Origin: Sedimentisphaerales bacterium
GTDB taxonomy: Bacteria > Planctomycetota > Phycisphaerae > Sedimentisphaerales > SG8-4
Assembly (NCBI GenBank): GCA_016928975.1
Contig: JAFGJR010000284.1
Coordinates: forward strand, 26,881 to 90,880
Reading direction: 5' to 3'
Length of the DNA: 64,000 nt
Both the position numbers and the translations under genes were made by a program. The notes under the pieces are model-generated. The model was not told the DNA's origin, did not search any database, and was given only the letters and a program-made list of their open reading frames with translations. This document shows positions 42,211 to 52,030 of this stretch, piece after piece (position 1 is the first letter of the stretch; each line of letters begins with the position of its first letter).

Positions 42211-43947
42211 ATGTCGAGAACGAATTGGACGCGTCGTGACTTCCTGAGAGCATTGGGCATGGGGACTGTGGCGGCAGGTCTTGCCGGTTGCCGCACGACA
42301 TCGCCAGATTCTTCGCGGACCGCCCGGCGGCCGAATATCGTCCTGATTATGTCGGACGACATGGGCTTTTCCGATCTCGGCTGTTATGGCGGCGAGATCA
42401 GCACACCGAACCTGGACAAGCTCGCGGCGGGGGGCCTGCGGTTCACGCAATTCTACAACGCCGCCCGTTGCTGCCCCACGCGGGCCTCGCTGATGACCGG
42501 GCTCTATCCGCACCAAGCCGGCATGGGCCACATGACGGCCGACAGCGGCTTCGACAGCTATCGAGGCGAGCTGAACAATCGCTGTGTCACGATCGCCGAG
42601 GTGCTCGAGCCCGCCGGCTACCGAACCTATATGGTCGGCAAGTGGCACGTGGCGAGGGACATCGGCAGGGACGGGCCGAAGTACGATTGGCCGTTGCAGC
42701 GCGGCTTCGAGCGGTTCTACGGCACGATCACCGGGGCCGGCAGCTACTACGACCCGACCACACTGTGCCGCGACAACACGTACATCACGCCCGAAAACGA
42801 TCGTGAGTACAAGCCCGGGCAGTTCTACTACACAAACGCGATCCGAGACAATGCAGTGCGATACATTGCCGAGCATCGTCAGCAGTCTCCGGACAGGCCC
42901 TTTTTCCTGTACGTGGCTTTCACCGCGGCTCATTGGCCGATGCACGCGGCCGAGAGCGACATTGCCAGGTACGAGGGCAAATACAGCCAGGGCTACGAGC
43001 GTTGCCGCCGGGCGCGGTTCGAGCGGATGAAGAAGATGGGCCTGATCCACAAAAGCTGGGACCTGAGCCCGCAGGCCGGCGATTGGGACAGTGTCGAGCC
43101 CAAGGATTGGGAGGCTCGCTGCATGGAGGTGTACGCCGCCATGATCGACGTGATGGACCAGGGCATCGGGCGGATCGTGGCCGAGCTGAAGAAGCAAGGG
43201 GTGTACAGGGATACGCTCGTTCTCTTCCTCCAGGACAATGGCGGGTGCGCCGAGCCGATGGGTCGTGGGCCGGCCATCAACCAGAGGTGGCTCGATGGGG
43301 TCGCGGACAATCGACCGATGGCGGCGGACGAGCTTCAGCCGAAGATCTGGCCGCCGATGAAGACGCGCGACGGTCGTCCCGTGCAGGGCGGACCCACGAT
43401 CATGCCGGGTCCTGCGGATACCTATGTTGCCTACGGCCGGGACTGGGCGAACGTCTCCAACACGCCGTTCCGCGAGTACAAACACTGGGTTCACGAAGGA
43501 GGTATCTCGACGCCGCTCATCTGCCACTGGCCCGCGGGCATCAAGACACGCGGCAGGCTCTGTCACGACCCTGGGCATCTGATTGACATCATGGCCACCT
43601 GCGCCGATGTCGCGGGCGCTGAGTATCCGACGCGGCGGCGCGGGCAGACGATCGTGCCGGTGGAGGGTCGCAGTCTTAAGCCGGCCTTTGCCGGCCAGGC
43701 GCTCGGCGAGCGAGCCATCTTCTGGGAGCACGAGGGCAACCGGGCCGTGCGCAAAGGCAAGTGGAAGCTCGTTTCGAAGTACCCGGGTGGCTGGGAACTC
43801 TACGACATTGCGGCCGACCGCACGGAGATGCACGATCTCGCCTTACAGAATCCGGAGAGGGTCGGGGAGCTCAAGGCTCTCTATGAAGAGTGGGCCGCAC
43901 GCTGCGGCGTGCAACCGTGGCCATTGAGGAGACCTCAACGGGGTTGA
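42211..43947 (+). CDS. Tat-exported lipoprotein sulfatase 2
   Basis: About 578 residues. A twin-arginine motif (TRRDFLRAL) and lipobox (LAGC) are followed by PNIVLIMSDDMGFSD, the active-site motif C87-CPTR in ARCCPTRASLMTG, VGKWHV and FLQDNGGCAEP. It is longer than its neighbours and resembles the common arylsulfatase A type (choline or aryl/steryl sulfatase-like). I start at ATG 42211, ten bases after GAGGAG; an ATG at 42193 overlaps the previous stop. The double Cys in the active motif still fits C-x-P-x-R. Confidence 0.92.
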   Translation: MSRTNWTRRDFLRALGMGTVAAGLAGCRTTSPDSSRTARRPNIVLIMSDDMGFSDLGCYGGEISTPNLDKLAAGGLRFTQFYNAARCCPTRASLMTGLYPHQAGMGHMTADSGFDSYRGELNNRCVTIAEVLEPAGYRTYMVGKWHVARDIGRDGPKYDWPLQRGFERFYGTITGAGSYYDPTTLCRDNTYITPENDREYKPGQFYYTNAIRDNAVRYIAEHRQQSPDRPFFLYVAFTAAHWPMHAAESDIARYEGKYSQGYERCRRARFERMKKMGLIHKSWDLSPQAGDWDSVEPKDWEARCMEVYAAMIDVMDQGIGRIVAELKKQGVYRDTLVLFLQDNGGCAEPMGRGPAINQRWLDGVADNRPMAADELQPKIWPPMKTRDGRPVQGGPTIMPGPADTYVAYGRDWANVSNTPFREYKHWVHEGGISTPLICHWPAGIKTRGRLCHDPGHLIDIMATCADVAGAEYPTRRRGQTIVPVEGRSLKPAFAGQALGERAIFWEHEGNRAVRKGKWKLVSKYPGGWELYDIAADRTEMHDLALQNPERVGELKALYEEWAARCGVQPWPLRRPQRG

Positions 43948-43963
43948 GAGGAGTGAACGCCGT

Positions 43964-45415
43964 ATGAATCCGAGAGTGAATCGACGGGAGTTTCTCAAGA
44001 CAATCGGGTGGACCGCCGCCGCGGCAATCGCGCCTGGATGCAGTCGCTCTTTGCGAGTCGCCTCGACCGATGGCGAGGGTCGGCGGCCGAACTTCGTGAT
44101 CGTCTTCATCGATGACATGGGGTACGGCGACGTCGGCTGCTTCGGCGCCCGGGGCTACCAGACGCCGAACATCGACCGCATGGCGGCTGAAGGTGCGCGT
44201 TTCACTGACTTCTACGCGGCCTCGTCCGTGTGCACGCCCTCCCGGGCAGCTCTGCTGACCGGCTGTTATCCGCAGAGGATAGGATTGCCCAATGTCCTGG
44301 GCCCGCGCGCGAAGATCGGCATCGGCGACCAGGAGGTGACGATCGCCCAGATGCTCAAGCCGCTGGGCTATGCGACCGCTTGCTATGGCAAGTGGCACCT
44401 TGGCGACGACCCGAAGTTCCTGCCAACGCATCACGGTTTCGATGAGTATTTCGGCCTGCCGTACTCGAACGACATGTGGCCGCGTCATCCGGAGAACCCA
44501 ACGGGCTATCCGGACCTGCCGCTCATCGAAGGCGACAAGGTTGTCCAGCTTAATCCGGATCAGACACAACTGACGACCTGGTACACGGAGCATGCGGTGC
44601 AGTTCATCGAGAAGAACAGGCACACGCCGTTCTTCCTGTACTTGCCGCACTCGATGTGTCACGTCCCACTGTTCGTCTCGGACAAGTTCAAGGGCAGATC
44701 GCAACGAGGTCTCTTTGGCGATGTGGTCATGGAGCTCGACTGGTCCGTCGGCCGGATTCTGGCCACACTGAAGCGTCTGGGCATCGACAGGGACACGATG
44801 GTCGTGTTCTGCTCGGACAACGGTCCGTGGCTCAGCTACGGCGACCACGCCGGCTCCGCCGGGCCGCTCCGCGAAGGCAAAGGCACCACCTTCGACGGCG
44901 GCCAACGCGAGCCAACGATCATGCGATGGCCGGGCAGGATCCCGGCCGGCAGGCTCTGCCGTGAGCCGGTTTCGACGATGGATCTCCTGCCGACGATTGC
45001 CCACCTGACCGGGGCCAGGCTGCCCGATCACAGGATCGACGGCAAGGATATCTGGCCGCTGATCGCCGGTGAGGACGGCGCCAGGAGTCCGCACGAGGCA
45101 TTCTTCTACTACCGGGGCTGGGCTCTGGAGGCGGTCCGCAGCGGCAGGTGGAAGCTGCATCTGCCGCACGCCTATCGCACGCTGGCCGGCCGACCGGGCG
45201 GCACCGGAGGTATACCCGCCAAGTACGAGCAGGCAAATATCGGCGTGGCTCTGTTCGATCTCGAAAACGACGTCGGCGAGCAGCGCAACGTGGCGAGCGA
45301 GCATCCGGACGTCGTGGAACGTCTCACGCAGATGGCCGAGCGAATGCGGCAGGATCTGGGCGACTCGGCATCGAAAATGACCGGAACCGGTCGTCGCCCG
45401 CCGGGGAAGATCTAA
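43964..45415 (+). CDS. Tat-exported lipoprotein sulfatase 3
   Basis: 483 residues. It has the N-terminal motif NRREFLKT, a lipobox (APGC), PNFVIVFIDDMGYGD, C90-TPSRAALLTG, GKWHLGD and FCSDNGPWLSYG. This is the classical arylsulfatase form with CTPSR. The three sulfatases are 15-20 bases apart and probably co-transcribed. Their sequences differ enough to suggest different sulfate positions on one glycan. Confidence 0.92.
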   Translation: MNPRVNRREFLKTIGWTAAAAIAPGCSRSLRVASTDGEGRRPNFVIVFIDDMGYGDVGCFGARGYQTPNIDRMAAEGARFTDFYAASSVCTPSRAALLTGCYPQRIGLPNVLGPRAKIGIGDQEVTIAQMLKPLGYATACYGKWHLGDDPKFLPTHHGFDEYFGLPYSNDMWPRHPENPTGYPDLPLIEGDKVVQLNPDQTQLTTWYTEHAVQFIEKNRHTPFFLYLPHSMCHVPLFVSDKFKGRSQRGLFGDVVMELDWSVGRILATLKRLGIDRDTMVVFCSDNGPWLSYGDHAGSAGPLREGKGTTFDGGQREPTIMRWPGRIPAGRLCREPVSTMDLLPTIAHLTGARLPDHRIDGKDIWPLIAGEDGARSPHEAFFYYRGWALEAVRSGRWKLHLPHAYRTLAGRPGGTGGIPAKYEQANIGVALFDLENDVGEQRNVASEHPDVVERLTQMAERMRQDLGDSASKMTGTGRRPPGKI

Positions 45416-45506
45416 GCAGACAGCGCCAGCCTCCGGGACGACTACCCGACAACCAACTCCGTCGGCGTGGATTCAGGCTGACGTCTTGCGAGTCTGGGCA
45501 ATACAA

Positions 45507-45593
45507 CGGAGAGGGCGGGATTCGAACCCGCGGTGCCCCGTAGAGCACACTGGTTTTCGAAACCAGCTCGATCAGCCACTCCGACACCTCTCC
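45507..45593 (-). tRNA. tRNA-Ser (anticodon CGA)
   Basis: On the minus strand the gene starts GGAGAGGTG and ends CCTCTCC plus discriminator G; the 7-bp acceptor stem is complete. The anticodon stem CTGGT/ACCAG holds the loop TTCGAAA, anticodon CGA. A long variable arm (GTGCTCTACGGGGCAC) and the T-loop GGTTCGAATCC identify a class II serine tRNA. CCA is not encoded. Confidence 0.95.
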
Positions 45594-45754
45594 GAGCGTC
45601 GTAACTGCTTTGTTTTCAGGATACTACGGCGCTGTCGCCGCCATTGTGCTCCTGCCTTGCCAAGCTAAGAACCGCCTGACGACGTCATTATATCGGGCGC
45701 AGCAGCTCCGGGCAAGCCCTCACCTGAAAGGGGCCAGGACCATCCGTACAGAGC

Positions 45755-46993
45755 CTATTTTGCGGCTTTGGCTTTTCGGATGGGGCGCTGCTGGGCGTAT
45801 CGGCTGATGTTGCGGACGGCCTGGCGCAGGCGCTGCTCGTTCTCGACCAGAGCGATGCGCATGTAGCCCTCGCCGTGCTCGCCGAAGGCGGCTCCGGGGG
45901 CGATCGCGACCTCGGCGTGCTCGATCAGGTCCATCGCGTAATCGATCGTGCCCTTGCCGCCAAGGTGCTCGTCGGCAACGCGGGCCCAGACGAACATGCT
46001 GGCACGAGGCTTCTCGACCTGCCAGCCGATCCGCTGCAAGCCGTCGCAGAGAACGTCGCGCCTGGACTGGTACTTGAGATTCTGAGCGACGATGTCCTTC
46101 TCACAGTGTCTCATGGCGATAATGCCGGCGATTTGAATCGCCTGGAACATGCCATAGTCGTAGTAGCCCTTGATCGTCGCCAGGTATTCGATCATTTGTT
46201 TGTTGCCGGCCATGAAACCAATGCGGAAACCCGCCATGTTATAGGGCTTGCTCATCGTCGTCATCTCGACGCCGACGTCCTTGGCGCCCTTGGTCGCCAG
46301 GAAACTGGGGGCTTTGTAGCCGTCGAAGAGCGTCTCGCCATAGGCGAAGTCGTGAATGACCTGGAACTTGAAGTGCTTGGCCAGGTCCACGACCGGCTCG
46401 AAGAAGCCGGGATCGACCGTCATGGCGGTCGGATTGTGCGGATAGTTCAGGATCAGCAGCTTCGGCTTGGGGAACAGGTGCTCGCAGACCATCGCGATGG
46501 TGTCGAGGAACTTCTGATCGTTGCCGAGCGGAACGGTGATGACGTTCGCACCGGCCAGCACGACGCCGTAACAGTGAATGGGGTAGGCGGGGTCGGGCAC
46601 GATCGCCGTGTCGCCGGGTCCCAGCATCGCCAGGCACAGATGGCTGAAGCCCTCTTTCGAGCCGATGCACGCCAGGACCTCGGTGTCCGGGTCGAGCTCG
46701 ACGCCCCATTTGCGGGCATATTTCTTCGCCACCTCCGCCCGCAGGTTTTGGATTCCCTTGGAGGCACTATAGCGATGATTGCGCGGGTCCTTTGCGGCTT
46801 CGCAGAGCTTCTCGATCACGATCTCCGGCGTGCCGTCCATCGGGTTGCCCATCCCCAGGTCGATGATATCCGCCCCCTGTTGCCGCTTGAGCTGCTTCAG
46901 CGCGTTGATTCGTGCAAAAAGGTATGGCGGTAGACGGGTGATCCGCTCCGCCGGTCTGATCTTGTACTCTCCATTGTTGCTGTTCTTCACCAT
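45755..46993 (-). CDS. AlaC-like class I/II aminotransferase
   Basis: 412 residues, PLP-dependent fold type I. Visible are DLGMGNPMDGTPE at the start, YPHNPTAMT, HDFAYGETLFDGY and TTMSKPYNMAGFRIGF with the PLP-binding Lys. This branch includes alanine:2-oxoglutarate transaminase AlaC and LL-diaminopimelate aminotransferase-like enzymes. I use the ATG of MVKNSNNG; the frame extends to 47137, but the added part is unlike the family. A promoter-like pair is at 47149-47176. Confidence 0.85.
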   Translation of the reverse strand: MVKNSNNGEYKIRPAERITRLPPYLFARINALKQLKRQQGADIIDLGMGNPMDGTPEIVIEKLCEAAKDPRNHRYSASKGIQNLRAEVAKKYARKWGVELDPDTEVLACIGSKEGFSHLCLAMLGPGDTAIVPDPAYPIHCYGVVLAGANVITVPLGNDQKFLDTIAMVCEHLFPKPKLLILNYPHNPTAMTVDPGFFEPVVDLAKHFKFQVIHDFAYGETLFDGYKAPSFLATKGAKDVGVEMTTMSKPYNMAGFRIGFMAGNKQMIEYLATIKGYYDYGMFQAIQIAGIIAMRHCEKDIVAQNLKYQSRRDVLCDGLQRIGWQVEKPRASMFVWARVADEHLGGKGTIDYAMDLIEHAEVAIAPGAAFGEHGEGYMRIALVENEQRLRQAVRNISRYAQQRPIRKAKAAK

Positions 46994-47148
46994 ATCCGGA
47001 ACCTGCAAAACAGCCGGCACACAGCCGGCGTCGTCTTTCTCCCGACACATCGATTTCACGGCGACAACGTACCCACAGTAGTCAGGCGAGCCGGCCGGGT
47101 TCACACCTGAGCAGATCGGGTACACTGTCCGTCCCACGGCAGCCCGTC

Positions 47149-47176
47149 ATTTTACCATGTCGCCGGCAAATTGCAA
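47149..47176 (-). promoter_or_regulatory. Putative promoter of the aminotransferase gene
   Basis: Minus strand TTGCAA and TAAAAT with a 16-base spacer; a leader of about 150 bases would follow. Confidence 0.45.
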
Positions 47177-47367
47177 ATTCTCACTCACCGGGTTTGTGTC
47201 ATTTCCCCAGACTCGCGGGCAACGGGCACATGTTCACGGCCCTTATTACCTTCGGCCGTGCCCCATTTGGGGCTGTAGCCATTCTGCAGAAAGAGGCTCG
47301 CAGAGCGAACATAAGGGGATCAGGCGGCACGTAGTCAGAATGAGGTAGCGCGGGGCAGAGTGGGGCC

Positions 47368-47396
47368 TTGCCACGTCACTTCCGGTGCGGTACACT
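47368..47396 (+). promoter_or_regulatory. Putative promoter of the SNF2 gene
   Basis: TTGCCA and TACACT with a 17-base spacer. Because the -35 box lies at 47368, the protein must start downstream, which supports the ATG at 47485. Confidence 0.5.
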
Positions 47397-47484
47397 GTAC
47401 ATCCATGACTCGAGGAGTTGGGTAAGAAATGCCAGTGGGGGTCGGGGGTCCCCCGTGGGTTTTGGCTCAGGAAATGGTCTTGTT

Positions 47485-50400
47485 ATGGGTATTGCTGCGG
47501 ATCGACCACAAGGAAGACTCCGGTTGGAGGCGATCAAGGAGAACTCCCGGCCGTTCGCCATGAGATTGCCGTCTGACCTGGATGATGCGGCCTTGCTGAT
47601 GTACGCCCTGTCGTTTGGGCCGCTGACCAAGAGCGACCTGACGCGAGCTCTGAAGCAATCGGGAATGACCATGCCGGATGGGTCGGCCATCACCACCGAG
47701 AGGATAGGGCCGTGTGTTCAGCGCCTCCGGTCGAGAGGCCGCATCACATCCGTAGGCGCGGGCTGCGTATGTCCGCCGGACAGACGCATGACGTGCATTC
47801 AGACGGCCCGCGAAGACGGCTGGCTGGATCGTCTGGCAGGGGCTTTGCAGAAGGCGGTGCCGGGACAGGTGAATCCCGGCAGTTGGGAATACAAGTGGGG
47901 CGGACGCCGGTTCGTGTCGTTTTCCCACGCGTGCCGAGACGTGTTCTTGGCCCTGGAGAGGAACGATGAAGATGAGATCAAGCGCCTGGCTGGCTTGTGC
48001 AGCCTGGACGTGCAGGTGCGCTCCCTCGTCAACGCACTGTTGGAGATCTGCATCGAGCCGTTTCAGCCGGCGTACACGGAACGCCTGCCGCGCCAGTATC
48101 GGGATCTGCTGGTGTTCGCCGCCGTGCATACTCGGATCATCGCTCTGGCACTGGATCACCCCGTTTTCGCGTACGCACGAGCCTGGGTCCTGGACAACCG
48201 TCAGGACCTGGAGAAGTCCCTCTTGGCCCACTGCGTTTGTCATCTGGCGGAGCGGGACATCCTGGCGGGTGACTTCGAGGCAGCGCGAGCCCTTCTGGCC
48301 ACGTTCGGTGAGTTGGATACGTCCCTCATGCGAGGCACGCTGGAATTGTTGTCGGGCCGTATCCAGGAGGCCCATCAGGCCTACGACCAGGCCGTGGCGA
48401 AGGTGGGTAAGGCCAAGAGGGGTCAACTGGAGTATCTTGAGAGCTTTCCAGCGGTGCTGCACACCCTGCTGTTGATCCAGTCCGATCAGCCACAGGACCG
48501 CCAGCAGGCTCGGACATGGCTCGACTGGCTCGCCAAAGACAGAAACCACACGGCCTACGGTCAGGCCTACCGTATTCTGGACGCCTTACTTGCATGGTAT
48601 GAAGGCTGGGACGATCCCGACGGACTGGACACGCTGTGGCAGCCTTTCCACCAGGAAAGCCTTTTGAGCCAGGTGAGCACCTATCTTGTGCAGTTGCTGT
48701 ACTGGTTCTACGCTTCGCGCACCAAGGCCTCGAGAAGCAACAAGCAGGCTCTGGTTTCAGGGGTGGAAGGCCTGCTTCGTCACTGCGAGGAGCACGGCGC
48801 CAGGTGGCCCGTCATGCAGCTTTCACGCCTGATGGGCAGGCTCGGCGTAACCCTGCCGACCTGTGGGCCGGCGGACACCTTCTTCCAGGAGGGCGGCGTG
48901 AGAGACCTCGCGGAGCTCTGGACGGTCAAGGAGGTCTGGGAGAGCCGCCTGGGGGCTTTGGAGCAACTCATCCAAGAGGCGGAGCATGCAGCCAACCATC
49001 TCTCGGGCCCTTCTCGCCGTCTTATCTGGAAGCTGCGGGAGCGGAGCTTCGATTCACTGACTGTGGTTCCGGTCGAGCAGAAGCGGACGAAGTCCGGCGG
49101 CTGGACGAAAGGCCGCGAGATCTCTTCCTATGGCCTATCGAACTACGCCCAGAACGGAGGCGACTTCCTGACCGAGCAGGATAAGGCGGCGCTGGCCGTC
49201 CTCCTGATGGGGCGGGACGACTACTACTACCGACACGCGTACGAAACGGACGCCGGCTTGGTCCTGCACGCCCTGGTCGGGCATCCCTACGTCTTCTCGG
49301 AGGATCGCCCCCGCGTGCCGGTCGAGATCGTGGGCGGCAAGCCGCAGGTGCACATTGTGCCCAAAGGTGGACACCTCCATATTTCCGTGGAGCCGTATCC
49401 GGATATCGACGTGGATGACTACCTCCGCGCGAGCCGCGTCATTGAGGAGTCGCCGGCTCGCCTGCGGGTCATCGTCTTTGATCCGATGCACCTGAGGATT
49501 GCCGAGGTCCTTGGGCCTGATGGAGTGACGATCCCCGGAGGCCGCTCCGAGGAGGCTCTCAAGCGGCTGCAGGGACTATCCAGGCACGTTGCCATTCAGT
49601 CGGACGTGGCACTGGCTGCGGAAGCAGAGACGGTCGAGCCGAATTGCCATCCTCGCCTGCGCCTGCAACGCCTGGAGCAGGGCTTGCAGGCCCAGATGGT
49701 CGTCGTGCCGCTGGGCGGACAGACACAACAGGCCTTCACGCCGGGCATCGGCAACACCCATCTGATTGACTCCGTGGACGGCAAAACGCTCCAAACCCAT
49801 CGCAATCTCGACGAAGAGACCATTCGGGCGGAACAGGCCTTGAAGGCTGTCCCGATGCTGCCTGTGAATCCGGACCAGGATTATTCGTGGATCGTGGACG
49901 ATCCTATGGAGGCGCTGGAGCTGTTGGAACAATTGCAGGCGGTCCCGGCCGACCTCCTGACGGTCGAGTGGCCCAAGGGCGATCCGATCACCGTCCGGTC
50001 CCTCTCGCCGCAACAGTTTCACCTGTCGATCCACTCTGCCCAGGAGTGGTTCGAGATCGAAGGGCAGGTCCGGGTGGATCAGGGCCTGGTGATCCAGATG
50101 CGGACCCTTCTGGACCAGATGGAGAACACCGACAGCCGGTTCATCGCCCTCGGCAAAGACCAGTACGTGGCCTTGACCCGCCAACTGCGAAGGCAATTGC
50201 AGTGGCTCGCCGCCGGCGGTCAGTACGTCGGCAAGCGCGACGCGCTACGCCTGCATCCGCTGGCGGCCATCGGCCTGGAACAGTGGAAGGACGAGGTGGG
50301 TCACTTCAAGACAGATGCGGTCTTCGATGCGCACATCGAGCGGCTTCGCAAGCTCGAATCATATCAGCCCGCGATCCCGTCGACTCTCCAGGCGACCCTG

Positions 50401-51780
50401 CGCCCGTATCAGGTGGATGGCTTCGTCTGGCTGGCTCGCCTGGCCGAATGGGGGGTCGGGGCCTGCCTGGCCGACGACATGGGACTGGGCAAAACCGTCG
50501 AGGCGCTGACGGTGATCCTGCACCGGGCTTCGCAGGGACCGACGCTGGTGGCGGCGCCCACCAGCGTCTGCGCGAACTGGGTCTCCGAGGCGCAGCGATT
50601 CGCCCCCACCCTGCGTCCGGTCCGCTTCGGTATCGGCGATCTCGGCCGGCGCGACGAGGTGCTCAAGGCGCTCGGGCCGTTCGATCTGGTGATTTGCTCG
50701 TACACCCTGCTCCAGCAGGAGGCGGAGGCGATCCAGGACGTGCCGTTCGCCACGATCGTCCTGGACGAGGCCCAGATGATCAAGAACGCCGCCACGAAAC
50801 GGTCGTCCGCCGCGATGAATCTGACGGGCGGGTTCCGCATGATCTGCACCGGCACGCCCATCGAGAACCGATTAGCGGAATTATGGAACCTGTTTCGCTT
50901 CATCAATCCGGGCCTGCTCGGCTCCGAGGAGCGCTTCCGGGAGCGGTTCGTGCGGCCCATCGAGGGCGGGCACGACCCGCACGCCAGCCACATCCTCAAG
51001 GCTATCGTCCAGCCGTTCATCTTGCGGCGGACCAAGGCGCAGGTGCTCGAAGACCTGCCGGCTCGCACGGAGCTGATGCGCATGGTCGAGCTCAGTCCGG
51101 AGGAGCAGGCCCTGCACGAGTCCCTGCGCCAGCGTGCCCTGGAGCATCTGGAAGGCATGCGCGGCATGGCCGCCGGACAGGCCCATATCCACGTCCTGGC
51201 GGAGCTGATGAAGCTGCGGCGCTGCTGCTGCAATCCGAGACTCATCGTGTCCAATTGCGGCCTGACCGGCTCCAAGCTCGAAGCCTTCGCCGAGCTCGTG
51301 GACGAGCTGCTCGAAAACCAGCACAAGGCCCTGGTCTTCTCCCAATTCGTCGATCATCTGACCCTGATCCGCGAGCATCTGGACCAGCGGAAGATCCGCT
51401 ACCAGTACTTAGACGGCCAGACCCCGCCCAAGGCCCGCCAAAAGCGGATCGACGCATTCCAGAATGGCGAGGGCGACCTGTTCCTGATCTCCCTCAAGGC
51501 CGGCGGCCTGGGCCTGAACCTCACCGCCGCCGATTACGTGATCCACATGGACCCCTGGTGGAACCCGGCCGTCGAGGACCAGGCCAGCGATCGGGCCCAT
51601 CGCATCGGCCAGACCCGCCCGGTCACGATCTACCGTCTCGTCGCCGCCGACACGATCGAGGAGAAGATCGTCCAGCTCCACCATGCCAAGCGAGACCTGG
51701 CCGACTCCCTCCTCGAAGGCACCGACACCGCCCACACCCTCACCGCCGACGACCTGATCGACCTGCTGTGCAACCGGTGA
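47485..51780 (+). CDS. Very large SNF2-family DNA-dependent ATPase
   Basis: About 1431 residues. The C-terminal 450 residues are a complete Snf2 ATPase: LRPYQVDGFVWL, Walker A DDMGLGKT near 997, Walker B DEAQ near 1093, GTPIENRLAELWNLFRF, and the second RecA lobe ending SDRAHRIGQTRPVTIYRL near 1371. The N-terminal 950 residues contain a winged-helix-like start, a helical TPR-like stretch (about 150-480), and a beta-rich region (about 550-900) of the 'SNF2 helicase-associated' kind. Snf2 proteins remodel or translocate on DNA without unwinding it. In bacteria they occur in RapA-like roles and in DISARM and other defence systems; no such partner genes are adjacent. Confidence 0.9.
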   Translation: MGIAADRPQGRLRLEAIKENSRPFAMRLPSDLDDAALLMYALSFGPLTKSDLTRALKQSGMTMPDGSAITTERIGPCVQRLRSRGRITSVGAGCVCPPDRRMTCIQTAREDGWLDRLAGALQKAVPGQVNPGSWEYKWGGRRFVSFSHACRDVFLALERNDEDEIKRLAGLCSLDVQVRSLVNALLEICIEPFQPAYTERLPRQYRDLLVFAAVHTRIIALALDHPVFAYARAWVLDNRQDLEKSLLAHCVCHLAERDILAGDFEAARALLATFGELDTSLMRGTLELLSGRIQEAHQAYDQAVAKVGKAKRGQLEYLESFPAVLHTLLLIQSDQPQDRQQARTWLDWLAKDRNHTAYGQAYRILDALLAWYEGWDDPDGLDTLWQPFHQESLLSQVSTYLVQLLYWFYASRTKASRSNKQALVSGVEGLLRHCEEHGARWPVMQLSRLMGRLGVTLPTCGPADTFFQEGGVRDLAELWTVKEVWESRLGALEQLIQEAEHAANHLSGPSRRLIWKLRERSFDSLTVVPVEQKRTKSGGWTKGREISSYGLSNYAQNGGDFLTEQDKAALAVLLMGRDDYYYRHAYETDAGLVLHALVGHPYVFSEDRPRVPVEIVGGKPQVHIVPKGGHLHISVEPYPDIDVDDYLRASRVIEESPARLRVIVFDPMHLRIAEVLGPDGVTIPGGRSEEALKRLQGLSRHVAIQSDVALAAEAETVEPNCHPRLRLQRLEQGLQAQMVVVPLGGQTQQAFTPGIGNTHLIDSVDGKTLQTHRNLDEETIRAEQALKAVPMLPVNPDQDYSWIVDDPMEALELLEQLQAVPADLLTVEWPKGDPITVRSLSPQQFHLSIHSAQEWFEIEGQVRVDQGLVIQMRTLLDQMENTDSRFIALGKDQYVALTRQLRRQLQWLAAGGQYVGKRDALRLHPLAAIGLEQWKDEVGHFKTDAVFDAHIERLRKLESYQPAIPSTLQATLRPYQVDGFVWLARLAEWGVGACLADDMGLGKTVEALTVILHRASQGPTLVAAPTSVCANWVSEAQRFAPTLRPVRFGIGDLGRRDEVLKALGPFDLVICSYTLLQQEAEAIQDVPFATIVLDEAQMIKNAATKRSSAAMNLTGGFRMICTGTPIENRLAELWNLFRFINPGLLGSEERFRERFVRPIEGGHDPHASHILKAIVQPFILRRTKAQVLEDLPARTELMRMVELSPEEQALHESLRQRALEHLEGMRGMAAGQAHIHVLAELMKLRRCCCNPRLIVSNCGLTGSKLEAFAELVDELLENQHKALVFSQFVDHLTLIREHLDQRKIRYQYLDGQTPPKARQKRIDAFQNGEGDLFLISLKAGGLGLNLTAADYVIHMDPWWNPAVEDQASDRAHRIGQTRPVTIYRLVAADTIEEKIVQLHHAKRDLADSLLEGTDTAHTLTADDLIDLLCNR

Positions 51781-51854
51781 TACTGGGGCCCACTACGAAT
51801 ACATCCTGGCAGCAAAGTTATCCGCAGGAGAAATCGCATGTTTCCGCGAGGAAC

Positions 51855-51883
51855 TTGATTTCTGACAAGGTTTCATGTATAGT
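51855..51883 (+). promoter_or_regulatory. Putative promoter of the zinc-ribbon protein gene
   Basis: TTGATT and TATAGT with a 17-base spacer, about 145 bases before the ATG at 52031. The rest of the 250-base gap shows no gene. Confidence 0.5.
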
Positions 51884-52030
51884 GAGACTCCAGACAGTCA
51901 GACGCAGCCGAAACGTTGAGAGACTCGACAGCGCAGACTTGATTCAAGGAAATAGGAACTGCCCTGACATCGCTTTGCCAGACTCGGCATGGCGGTGGAG
52001 CTTCCTGTCTATAACGAGTGAGGATTAGTT

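Larger units (their letters stand above)
46994..47484. other. Divergent promoter region (aminotransferase / SNF2)
   Basis: No gene is supported. Two divergent sigma-70-like promoters are visible, annotated separately. Near 47432-47450 a G-rich/C-rich hairpin (GGGGG-T-CCCCC core) lies in the leader of the helicase mRNA. Confidence 0.45.

Noticed and set aside
49887..52028. 713-codon plus-strand frame overlapping the SNF2 gene
   Set aside because: Pro/Arg/Gly-rich, no motifs; the other frame contains all Snf2 motifs.
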